Below, one piece after another: positions 45,525 to 53,672 of a DNA stretch of 64,000 bases. Each line of letters begins with the position of its first letter. Positions within the stretch are counted from its first letter, which is position 1. The position numbers were made by a program, and so were the translations under genes. Below the pieces are notes generated by a model. It made no database searches. It saw only the letters and a program-made list of their open reading frames with translations, and was not told the origin of the DNA. Origin of the DNA: Tenderia sp965602225 (lineage in GTDB: Bacteria > Pseudomonadota > Gammaproteobacteria > Tenderiales > Tenderiaceae); contig CBFCYE010000012.1 in assembly GCA_965602225.1 (NCBI GenBank), positions 1-64,000 of the forward strand. The letters run 5' to 3'.

Positions 45525-45541
45525 CGTTACCGCAGGTAACG
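45525..45541. promoter_or_regulatory. Inverted repeat upstream of the binding-lipoprotein operon
   Basis: CGTTACC-GCA-GGTAACG is a perfect 7-bp inverted repeat starting 37 bases upstream of the lipoprotein ATG on its coding strand. The position fits an operator overlapping the promoter or a 5' leader hairpin. Confidence 0.4.
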
Positions 45542-46140
45542 TATTTGTCTTTTCCATCTTGCCAGAGCAAGAGATGAAGTTCCATCTGGATTAACTTTAG
45601 ACAACTATATGAAAGCGTAGTAGGTATGAAGCTATCGATAAGCTCATATTGTTGATTGAATAGTCTCAGTATAATCAAGTGAAATGCCACGCTCCTTAAA
45701 ACCTCTACTATTAAGGTGTTATTTTGAAGTTTATGCCTTAGTTGTATCGTTCAAAATACTTTAAATCTTTAGTCATGGCTCTTGAAAACAGCCTGTTTTC
45801 TTAAAGGCCAGATAGTTATTTAAAGAAGAGGTTCAGTGGCTGTTTAGCTGTTGCCAGAGTGTCAGGGGTTTAATGGCCGATGCTGGTGATATTTATCAAG
45901 GCTTCTTGAGGTATCGAGGCACTCTAAGTCTAGACTTGCTTTAGTGGTGTGGCGCATATCTGCTGTGCGAGTGAATAGTTTATAAATGCCTGTGCCTGTG
46001 CCTGTCGCGTTTGTGGCAATGTGGGTCAGTCATAAATTAAATCATAAGCCCATGCAGCTTGTATTGGGCAGAACATTTGGATGGATGTACGTATTATTAC
46101 TTATAGTTATTTATCCTATATAAATAGGCTCGTCATGAAC
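45542..46140. other. Longest gap in the window, no gene seen
   Basis: About 600 bases with no open frame that looks coding on either strand. It contains a threefold TGCCTG hexamer repeat (45987-46004) and scattered short inverted repeats. It probably includes the promoter of the leftward binding-lipoprotein operon and the 3' region of the leftward lipoprotein operon that ends at 46141. A small RNA is possible but I see no defining structure. Confidence 0.4.
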
Positions 46141-47160
46141 TCAGTTAAAGTCACCAAAGCCAAGCACTGTTGTGCGTAACTCATTTTTCAAAATTGCATC
46201 GATGTCGCTTAGCAAGCGTTGCTCGGCCTGATCGGCGGTGACTGATGCGACCTTTATCGGCCAGCGTTGCACGCCGATGTCATTGCCGTTGTTGTCGAGC
46301 AATCTTAGTTCCAGGGTGCCTCGTAGCCAGTGCCAGTTGTCTTGATTGAATGGTGGGTCAAGTTTTGCTTCGGCTAGCAATGTGTAATCACTTTGATTTT
46401 TCGTGCCAATCTGAAACCCAGCGCTGCCAGCATTGCCGCTAAGGATAGATTGTAACTTCGTTGCAAGTGCGCCCTGTGTTTCGGGCGAAAGTTTGATGTC
46501 GTTAATCAGGCTGTCACGGGTGCGGGTTAATTCTGCCAGGGAGATGGTGGCGGGTTTGCCGCGGCCGCTTGCATCTACTACCTGTAATGCATTCTGTGTG
46601 CTGAGGCGTTGCAATTGGCTGTTGATGGCCTGTTGTACCAGTGCGGCCTTTTGTAATGAGTCGGTTTCTGATTCGGCCTGTTTTAGTTTTTGTTTGCTTT
46701 GTTCATCAAGTGTGTCGATCTGTTGTGCAAAATGCTGTTTGGCCTTGTTGCGTGACAGCACAGCCAGGGCGTGATGTTTATGCTTGATTTGATCATTCCA
46801 GGTATCGGCGATCTCTATACCCTGGATGGTGCGTGTGGTTTGGGTGCTTAATTGCCGCGAGACGCTTTGCTCTAATTTTTCGCTGCTTTGATCGCCCTGT
46901 TGTTGCTTGCTGTATTGCTGTTGTTGCAGGCTGCGCTCGTTAATGGCTACTTCGAATTGTTTGGCCAGGTCGGCACGGGCGCGATCTTTGGCGTCATTGA
47001 GGTTGTCGGCCATGCCCTGCCCGCTTAAATAAAGCTGGCCCGGGTAGTATTTGCTGTGACCATCTATCCAGTCGGGTTGGCTGCCGTCTTTTGTAGCCGT
47101 GCTACTGCAGGCACTAATCAATACGATGACGGATAGAAGCAGAGTATGTAATGCGCGCAT
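46141..47160 (-). CDS. LPP20-like lipoprotein with Gln-rich region
   Basis: I place the start at the ATG at 47160 (339 residues), six bases after AGAGAG; a start two codons upstream is equally compatible with the frame. The signal ends at the lipobox LISAC. The mature part opens QPDWIDGHSKYYPGQLYLSGQG and continues with DAKDRARADLAKQFEVAI, the LPP20 pattern of tagged Asp-Ala-x-x-x-Ala. Coiled, Gln-rich stretches follow (QQQQYSKQQQGDQ). It overlaps the preceding gene by 47 bases. It is the last of four lipoprotein genes linked to LpoB. Confidence 0.75.
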   Translation of the reverse strand: MRALHTLLLSVIVLISACSSTATKDGSQPDWIDGHSKYYPGQLYLSGQGMADNLNDAKDRARADLAKQFEVAINERSLQQQQYSKQQQGDQSSEKLEQSVSRQLSTQTTRTIQGIEIADTWNDQIKHKHHALAVLSRNKAKQHFAQQIDTLDEQSKQKLKQAESETDSLQKAALVQQAINSQLQRLSTQNALQVVDASGRGKPATISLAELTRTRDSLINDIKLSPETQGALATKLQSILSGNAGSAGFQIGTKNQSDYTLLAEAKLDPPFNQDNWHWLRGTLELRLLDNNGNDIGVQRWPIKVASVTADQAEQRLLSDIDAILKNELRTTVLGFGDFN

Positions 47161-48463
47161 GATCATCTCTCTTGCTGGTAATGGTGGAGGCAGGCAGGTG
47201 CCAGCTGTAGAACTGTTTTTGTCGTTGTTGCAATGCAATTATATTAGACGATTTTTTGGCAACAATAGTGTTGGCATTACCTTTCAATCGGATATCCAAT
47301 TCATGATCGCCAGGTGGTAGTGCGATGCGGCTGATTATTATTTCCTGTGGCAGGCTATACCAGGCGCGAGTATCAGCCTGCTCGCTAATGAAACCGGCAA
47401 TATTGGTAACGAAGCCTAGCAAGGGACTTTGTTTGGCCATGTTGTCGCTGAGATTATTTTTGACCGAAACTCGCGCAATTGCGCGGGCAATAATGTCGGG
47501 CATTTGATCGCTTAAGTTGGCTTCTGCCTGTTGGTCGAGTGCTGCAAATGTCTCGCCTTTATCAGATTGGTTCGTGCCGACAATCTGCACGGTTTTAACC
47601 TGTGCCTGTCTTTTTTCATAAAAGGGGATGGCAATGCGATGTAGTTGGCCACTGCGTGGGTCTTGTGCGTTGATGGCGGTTTCGTGTTTATGTGGCACCA
47701 GACCATTGAGGACAATAGCTATAAATTCGCCATGCTGATTTAGTTCTGACTGTTTGAGCCAGTGTTTGAGTTTGAACTCTTCAAGATAGCTTTGGTGTTC
47801 TTCATCAAGGCCTTGGTGTTGGCTTAGGCGTAACAGGTCTGCCTGTAATTGTTTTGGCACATCAGTTTCAGCCGCCTTATAGGACTCATAGGCTTTGCGA
47901 TAGGCAATCAGGGCGTCGCTTAATTCTTTATTGGCCTCAAATACCAGGCCGCTGAGATAGCGGGCAAACGCAGGCTCATCGGTTTCAAAATTCTGTTTAA
48001 GGAATACATCCAGTTGCAGTGTTTCAACCCGGGCACCATCGATATCATTCAGCTCGAGATAGTTGATGATCTTCAGGCAGTAGAGCATGGCGCGTTCAAA
48101 TGGCGCGGGTAGATAACTGCGCATGGCATCGTTGACGGTAACGGCTGCCGCCTGTTCTCTCAGGCTTACTGCTTCCAGATTGGTGCTGGTTTGCTTGGCT
48201 GTTTCCAGTTCGGTGTTGCTGTCTTCAAAGTTGCCCTGCATGCGCAGCAGGGTTGCCTTGTTGAGATGGTAGATGGCCTGGTCGCGTGGTTTATGCTGTT
48301 GTTGTTCCAGCGCGGTTAAGGCCAGTTCGGGTTGCTGGGTTATCAGATATTGTTCTAATGGATCTTGGGTATAGGCCATAGAGACACAACCGCTACTGAT
48401 CAGCATGGCTGCCAACAGTAGCGGTGTTCTGATTAGACGAACCGGGTGAGTGAGCCAGTGCAT
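47114..48463 (-). CDS. COG3014-like TPR lipoprotein
   Basis: The 449-residue exported lipoprotein has a lipobox LISSGC near residue 26. The N-terminal half is built of helical repeats resembling tetratricopeptide units (ALTALEQQQ, HLNKATLLRMQGN, RAMLYCLKIINYLELND, LSGLVFEANKELSDALIAYRKAY). The C-terminal half is beta-rich, with IISRIALPPGDHELDIRL. This arrangement and its place between LpoB and LPP20 genes match the COG3014 family as I know it. The role is unknown, probably in the cell envelope. Confidence 0.7.
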   Translation of the reverse strand: MHWLTHPVRLIRTPLLLAAMLISSGCVSMAYTQDPLEQYLITQQPELALTALEQQQHKPRDQAIYHLNKATLLRMQGNFEDSNTELETAKQTSTNLEAVSLREQAAAVTVNDAMRSYLPAPFERAMLYCLKIINYLELNDIDGARVETLQLDVFLKQNFETDEPAFARYLSGLVFEANKELSDALIAYRKAYESYKAAETDVPKQLQADLLRLSQHQGLDEEHQSYLEEFKLKHWLKQSELNQHGEFIAIVLNGLVPHKHETAINAQDPRSGQLHRIAIPFYEKRQAQVKTVQIVGTNQSDKGETFAALDQQAEANLSDQMPDIIARAIARVSVKNNLSDNMAKQSPLLGFVTNIAGFISEQADTRAWYSLPQEIIISRIALPPGDHELDIRLKGNANTIVAKKSSNIIALQQRQKQFYSWHLPASTITSKRDDHARITYSASIRHRID

Positions 48464-48478
48464 GCGGCTAGGCTATTG

Positions 48479-49090
48479 TTACCAGCGCATGCCAGCTTTT
48501 TTGACCAGCTTCTTGATCTTCTTTTGGCCGACCCAAACCTTGCGGTTGTCGGCCATGCTGATCAGGGTCAGGTCAATCTGGTAGTAACGTATTTGTGATT
48601 TTCCTTCGGTATCGAGGATGGTGTTGATGCTGCCCTTAAGCATGAAATCGGCACCTACTTCGCGGCCCATGGCGTTGCGTGTGGCCTCGCTTGAATGTAG
48701 TTCCTGTTCGCGACGTTCTTCACGGATCTCGCCACGCTCGTCACTGGAGGCGACAAATTCAACCTTGCCGGAGTTGATCAGCTCGCGTTCCATGTCGCCA
48801 ACAAAGGTGTTGACGTTGATGTGTTCGTGGCTAAGGTTGCGGATTTCACCAACGATGACAGCGGGCTGGTTATTGTTTTTGCGGGAAAAGTTGCTGATCC
48901 ATGGGCGCGACAACACATCGGCAATCATCTCTTCAGAGACCATGCGTGAGTCGGTGTCGTTCCAGTCACCACTGAGATCGGTCACTTCTTTGGTATCCAT
49001 GCGTTCAACGCTGGTTGAACAGCCCTGCAGTACGCTGCCCATAACAAGCACACTTGCCAGGGTAATGATGCCCGTCAGTTTATGATTCAT
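48479..49090 (-). CDS. lpoB: Penicillin-binding protein activator LpoB
   Basis: LpoB is an outer-membrane lipoprotein that reaches through the peptidoglycan to stimulate PBP1b. The 203-residue precursor has lipobox VLQGC, a short linker, and the LpoB core with DVLSRPWISNF, PAVIVGEIRNLSHEHIN, GREVGADFMLKGSI and YYQIDLTLISMADNRKVWVGQKKIKKLVKK. Its start overlaps the stop of the upstream LPP20 gene by 4 bases (ATGA), so the two are coupled. The partner PBP gene is not in the window. Confidence 0.9.
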   Translation of the reverse strand: MNHKLTGIITLASVLVMGSVLQGCSTSVERMDTKEVTDLSGDWNDTDSRMVSEEMIADVLSRPWISNFSRKNNNQPAVIVGEIRNLSHEHINVNTFVGDMERELINSGKVEFVASSDERGEIREERREQELHSSEATRNAMGREVGADFMLKGSINTILDTEGKSQIRYYQIDLTLISMADNRKVWVGQKKIKKLVKKAGMRW

Positions 49091-49653
49091 TGTTTGTCTC
49101 CTGCTAAACGATCAAAGATGTTATCACTTTCGCGGCTGAGGAAGTCGCGCAGAGACGGGCTCATCTGCTCGGCCATTTCCAGAGTCTGTTTCATACGCTT
49201 CATGTCCAGTTCGGCGATGGAATAGATATTGCCACTGCGTTTGTCGCGCCAGCGGCCGATGATCTTGGCGCCGGTGAGATTGATCTGACTCAGGTTCTGG
49301 ATATCTCGCGAGACCGATTGTTCGTTGACCGTTTCGCCACCACTGCTGGCCGCGGCAGTATAGTCATTCGAGGCAACGCTGAGGTAGGAGCTTAATATTC
49401 TGGCCAGCTCTGCCCTGGCGCGGTCGTCAGCGGTGGATTTTTGCAGTGATTCATCGCCCATGCTGGCTGCCGAGCCGACGCCATGAAACAGGCGGCCGCC
49501 GTTGTCGTTGAGGGCCTGGGTACCTTCGTTGACCCAGTCGGGTGCACCCTTGATGCTGAGGTCGCTTTCGACCATGGTTTTGCCCGAGCAGCCTGCTAGA
49601 AACAGCAGGATGAGGGTGGGTAGGATAAGGCCGACTTTTATTTGTTTGGACAT
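49087..49653 (-). CDS. LPP20-family lipoprotein
   Basis: I place the start at the ATG at 49653 (188 residues) because GGAGGAG lies just before it; the longer frame lacks a site. The lipoprotein signal ends at FLAGC. The mature part has KGAPDWVNEG, RLFHGVGSAASMGDESLQKSTADDRARAELARIL and then GRWRDKRSGNIYSIAELDM, the LPP20 pattern. It is the first gene of the operon LPP20-lpoB-COG3014-LPP20-like; such lipoproteins accompany LpoB in other Gammaproteobacteria. Confidence 0.82.
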   Translation of the reverse strand: MSKQIKVGLILPTLILLFLAGCSGKTMVESDLSIKGAPDWVNEGTQALNDNGGRLFHGVGSAASMGDESLQKSTADDRARAELARILSSYLSVASNDYTAAASSGGETVNEQSVSRDIQNLSQINLTGAKIIGRWRDKRSGNIYSIAELDMKRMKQTLEMAEQMSPSLRDFLSRESDNIFDRLAGDKQ

Positions 49654-49849
49654 GGTGTGCTCCTCCGTGAATGTTTTACGCTGTTGTGACCGTGGTAAAA
49701 GAATAGCATTCTTGCTTACCATGTATTTAGTCTCACGGCCTTATTTCTCCATAAAGCCCTATTAATTGCTTGCTTGAAAAGCTGTAGCTCTGGGCTAGAG
49801 TGATATTACTCATATTGAGATCCAGCCCTAATGGAAAGGAGGTTTGTCC

Positions 49850-50440
49850 ATGACCAACTACCATACCCTGCCCCACCATCTGATTAATCAACCGGTATCT
49901 GTTTTGAGTCCACCGGAATACCATGATGCGGTCATTAATGAGGAGAGTCCGGCCATTTGTGGCATGACCGACCTGAGCCAGATTCGCCCTCTGATGGTAG
50001 AGCCTTTTGCCACACTGAGCCACGCCAATGAAAGGATGATCAATTATGCCGTGCGCATGTTGTTTGTTACCCAGGGGCAACAACAGATGATTGGCATTAT
50101 TACCGCATCAGATATTCTCGGCGAAAAGCCGGTGAAGTATATGCACGAGGTCGGTTGTACCCATGCTGACATCCTGGTGCGGGACATCATGTCACCGGCC
50201 ACCTCGCTTGAGGCCTTGAATCTGGCCGATGTTGAGCGCGCCCGGATTGGTGATGTGATTGAAACTTTGCGCATTAGTGGCCGGCAGCATGCGCTGGTGG
50301 TCGAGACTGATACGGATGCCAGAATAGAGCATATCTGCGGTATTTTTTCGACGGCGCACATCAGTCGACTGATGCATGCCCGGGTTGAGGTTGCCGAAGT
50401 GGCGACCAGTTTTGCGGCGATTCAGAGCGCCCTGAGTTAA
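49850..50440 (+). CDS. CBS-domain protein
   Basis: This 196-residue cytosolic protein has two CBS-like units. The first is around residues 45-90 (VEPFATLSHANERM ... QQQMIGIITASDILG) and the second around 112-185 (VRDIMSPATSLEALNLADV ... RQHALVVETD ... ICGIFSTAHISR). CBS pairs bind adenosyl nucleotides and act as regulators. A strong AAAGGAGG supports the ATG at 49850. It converges on the GGDEF-EAL gene with a 4-base overlap (TTAA shared stops). The nucleotide and partner are unknown. Confidence 0.85.
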   Translation: MTNYHTLPHHLINQPVSVLSPPEYHDAVINEESPAICGMTDLSQIRPLMVEPFATLSHANERMINYAVRMLFVTQGQQQMIGIITASDILGEKPVKYMHEVGCTHADILVRDIMSPATSLEALNLADVERARIGDVIETLRISGRQHALVVETDTDARIEHICGIFSTAHISRLMHARVEVAEVATSFAAIQSALS

Positions 50441-52644
50441 ACGTAATTGGCCAGGGCGCCTGGCCCGGCCAGCCAGCCAGCGACGGCGGCGGTGGGCATC
50501 GGTCTGCTGATGTGATAACCCTGGGCGGTATCGCAGCCGAGATCTCTGAGCATTCGCATCGGTTCTTTGCGCTCAACGCCCTCGGCCACAACCTTGAAAC
50601 CCAGGTTGTGGCCGAGATCAATGACCGACATGACGATGGCGGCATCATTTTTGTCGGTATCCATATTCTTGACAAAAGATTGGTCGATCTTGAGTTCATC
50701 GATGGGCAGGCGTTTGAGGTAAGACAACGAAGAATAGCCGGTACCAAAGTCGTCAATAGATATCCTGATACCGAGATCGCTTAGTGATTTGATGATGTCG
50801 ATGGCGGAATCAATATTCGACATCAGGGTGTTTTCGGTGATTTCGATCTCAAGATTTTCTGGTGAGGTCTGGCTGATCTCCAGGGCATTTTTGACCGATT
50901 GAACAAAGTTGTGATCCTGAAATGAGCGGGCTGAGACATTGATGGCCACCGGGGTATGAATACCGCTGTTACCCCAGTGCAGATTTTGTTTGAGTGCGGT
51001 GGCGATGACCCACTCCGTTAGCTCTTTCATCAGTCCCATTTGTTCTGCTACCGGGATGAAGTGTGCCGGTGATAGATGTCCCTTGGTTGGGTGTTGCCAG
51101 CGGATCAGGGCCTCAAGGCCGCTGGTTTTACCTGTTTCAAGCTGTATCTTGGGTTGATAATAGAGTTCAAACTCGTCCTCTTTGAGGCCGTTTTTGATGC
51201 TGCTGACAAGGTGTATCTGTTTACGATAGGGTTCATCCAGTCCGCTTTTGTAGAACTGGTATGGCTGATTGTTGCGTTTTGAGGTGTACATGGCCATATC
51301 GGCACAGCGCACCAGAGTGTCGGCATCGTCACCATGTTGTGGGTAAATGGTGATGCCGATGGCGACACCAAGATAGAGCTCATTGCCACCAAAATAATAC
51401 GGTTGATTGAAGCAGGCCTGAATTTTATTGGCGACGTTTATCGCCGCTGATTTTCCATCATCGACCAGGGGCAACAGAATGGCAAATTCATCGCCGCCGA
51501 GCCTGGCCAGGGTGTCGCCGTCGCGTAGCACTTCTTTCAGGCGATGGCTGACTTGGCATAAAACCACATCACCGGCGGCATGGCCGAGGGTGTCATTAAC
51601 GTACTTGAAGTGGTTCAGGTCGAGCATCATTAGTACGGCGTGTTTGTCTGACTCTCGTTTGGCGATGGCAATATTTTGATTGATGCGGTCATGCCAGAGG
51701 GCGCGATTGGCCAGGCCGGTAAGGTCATCGGTGGTGGCCATCAGTTCAAGTTTGCTGTGGGCCAGCTTGGCCTCGGTGATTTCTTCCATAATGCCGTCAA
51801 TCCGGATCACACTGCCTTCGCTGCCAATAAACGGGTGGAAGGTGCGTTTGAACCAGCGTTGCATATTGCCTGGCGCGTGGACGCGGCTTTCAACCGAGAC
51901 GGTTTCGCCAGCCATGGCGCGTGCCCAAGCCGCTTCGACGCTGGGGCGATCTTCCGGAATGGTCCAGGCCAAGCAGGGAATCGGTAGCTCCATACTGATA
52001 GGGGATATTTCTTCTACGGTAGGGCTGACATAAAGGGGGGTGTTGCTGACGACATCAATCGACCAGATGACTTGGGGAATATTGGTTAGCAGGTCTGAGA
52101 TTTGCCGTTGTAGGTGTTCGACCTTGTCTTTTTCAGCTTCGATGGAGTTCGCGGCTGCCTGCCAATAGCCTTCCAGCATCATGCCCATGTCACGGAATAG
52201 CAGTTTATTCAGGCAATCGTTTAATGAGCTGCGATCCGTATCGAGTATCTGGCTGGATTGAAGGATGATTGTGGACAGATGCTTTTGATACAAGCGGTAG
52301 GCCCCCATGATCCAGACGGGATCGATTTTTCTATCATGGTGAACCAGGCCAATGTGTTTCAGGCGGGCTAGATATTGAGGGTCATTTTGATCGGTGAGCA
52401 GGGATATAAGGTGATCAACTTGTTTTTTGCTCAGCTCTTTGAGTTTGCCGCCATTATCAGCGTAACTATTTAAAAGTTTGGATGTGGCTGGGAAGCGAAA
52501 CAGGTAGTCATAAAAGACGGTGGCAAAACTATCGGCACCATTGGTTAATACGTCTTGATATTTATCCAGCAGCTTGAGTTGTTTTGAATTGATCTCAAGA
52601 AAGGCGTTGATTTCCTGATCAGGAAATTGCTGATCCTCGTTCAT
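50437..52644 (-). CDS. Globin-coupled GGDEF-EAL cyclic-di-GMP protein
   Basis: The 735-residue protein begins with a protoglobin-type sensor (about 10-185). In HIGLVHHDRKIDPVWIMGAY, His102 is the candidate heme ligand by alignment with HemAT-type spacing. A PAS domain (about 190-300) follows, then GGDEF with intact RLGGDEFAILL (about 300-465) and EAL with intact EALIRWQHP (about 480-730). It should sense oxygen or another gas and make or degrade cyclic di-GMP. Both catalytic signatures are complete, so it may be bifunctional. Confidence 0.9.
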   Translation of the reverse strand: MNEDQQFPDQEINAFLEINSKQLKLLDKYQDVLTNGADSFATVFYDYLFRFPATSKLLNSYADNGGKLKELSKKQVDHLISLLTDQNDPQYLARLKHIGLVHHDRKIDPVWIMGAYRLYQKHLSTIILQSSQILDTDRSSLNDCLNKLLFRDMGMMLEGYWQAAANSIEAEKDKVEHLQRQISDLLTNIPQVIWSIDVVSNTPLYVSPTVEEISPISMELPIPCLAWTIPEDRPSVEAAWARAMAGETVSVESRVHAPGNMQRWFKRTFHPFIGSEGSVIRIDGIMEEITEAKLAHSKLELMATTDDLTGLANRALWHDRINQNIAIAKRESDKHAVLMMLDLNHFKYVNDTLGHAAGDVVLCQVSHRLKEVLRDGDTLARLGGDEFAILLPLVDDGKSAAINVANKIQACFNQPYYFGGNELYLGVAIGITIYPQHGDDADTLVRCADMAMYTSKRNNQPYQFYKSGLDEPYRKQIHLVSSIKNGLKEDEFELYYQPKIQLETGKTSGLEALIRWQHPTKGHLSPAHFIPVAEQMGLMKELTEWVIATALKQNLHWGNSGIHTPVAINVSARSFQDHNFVQSVKNALEISQTSPENLEIEITENTLMSNIDSAIDIIKSLSDLGIRISIDDFGTGYSSLSYLKRLPIDELKIDQSFVKNMDTDKNDAAIVMSVIDLGHNLGFKVVAEGVERKEPMRMLRDLGCDTAQGYHISRPMPTAAVAGWLAGPGALANYV

Positions 52645-52773
52645 ACCTAACCACCCCTGGTTGTGTAATTCACTCTTCAGTCTAGGGTATAACGGTATTA
52701 GGGTCTAATAGTTGAGGTCGATAATTCAGTAGTTTTTTTGCGTAAATTATTGTGTTGGGCAATACGGCTGGAT

Positions 52774-53508
52774 TTATGAGCCGCAGCCGAATGAGGCGCT
52801 GCAGCCATATTGGTAATTGAGCTGGTCTGGCTTGGCGGTTTTGGCCCATTCGACAACGGCGCGTATGCCGCTAGCACCGCCACAGTCCTGAGGCAAAAAT
52901 AATGTTGCCTCCAGCTCTTCTTCCAACTCGGCTATTTTTTCTATATCACCGGCTGTTAGTTTGCGTAATGTCATTACTGTGCTGTTGATGCAGGGTGAAC
53001 ATTCCTGGCTGGGGTGTGGCAGAGCGGCTATACCGGCGCGGCTCAGTAGCGCGTCCCGCTGTGCTTGATCAAGATTAAAGAAAGGCTGCCAGACGCGGCG
53101 TTCGCCATTGAATTCACAGCTTTCTATATATTCAGGGACGTCTATAAAATTGGTTTCAACTCCAGATTTTGGCAGTAATACGGTGGCCTTTGACTCCGGA
53201 TCAATCTCGTCTGCCCATTTCAGAAAGGGGATGCCCTTTAAATGTAAGGCGCACCATTGCCGTTGGCGAGAAGGAAAGCCGCCCTTCATTTCCATGACGT
53301 CATCAAACGGGGTTGCTGGTTGAATGTGCTTTATCTTGAAGCCTAGTCCTTGGGCAAAATTCTCGCATTTCGAAACATAATCAAGCCAATCCTCGGCTGC
53401 CCAGCCGGTATCGACATAGACAACCGTGACATCTTCCAGTCCCTGTTCATGGGCCCACTGGATTAGTGCGATGGAGTTGTTGCTGTAATTACTGCGCAAT
53501 ATATACAT
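52774..53508 (-). CDS. PAPS-reductase-like PP-loop protein with degenerate signature
   Basis: The 244-residue protein looks like the phosphoadenosine-phosphosulfate reductase/adenine-nucleotide alpha hydrolase fold: an N-terminal strand-loop-helix, VTVVYVDTGWAAEDWLDYV, then QRQWCALHLKGIPFLKWADE. The usual SGGxDS phosphate-binding loop reads NYSNNS (residues 7-12), keeping only the last Ser. Cysteines occur in WCALHLK, ECSPC and the terminal GCSASFGCGS, which could bind a metal or cluster. No in-frame start exists further upstream, so the N-terminus is complete. It is divergent from mnmG. Substrate unknown. Confidence 0.7.
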   Translation of the reverse strand: MYILRSNYSNNSIALIQWAHEQGLEDVTVVYVDTGWAAEDWLDYVSKCENFAQGLGFKIKHIQPATPFDDVMEMKGGFPSRQRQWCALHLKGIPFLKWADEIDPESKATVLLPKSGVETNFIDVPEYIESCEFNGERRVWQPFFNLDQAQRDALLSRAGIAALPHPSQECSPCINSTVMTLRKLTAGDIEKIAELEEELEATLFLPQDCGGASGIRAVVEWAKTAKPDQLNYQYGCSASFGCGS

Positions 53509-53672
53509 GGGTAAAGTAGATAATTATTACCTGATTAAGGCTTAAAGATAGCAAAATTACTATACCTTTGCTGAGTTGGGGCTGAAATGGTTGTCGGGCG
53601 CGTTTGAACAATAATTGGCCAGTTGCCGGATCTGGAGTAAAATGCCCGGTTCCTTTCTTGGATGGCTACTCC

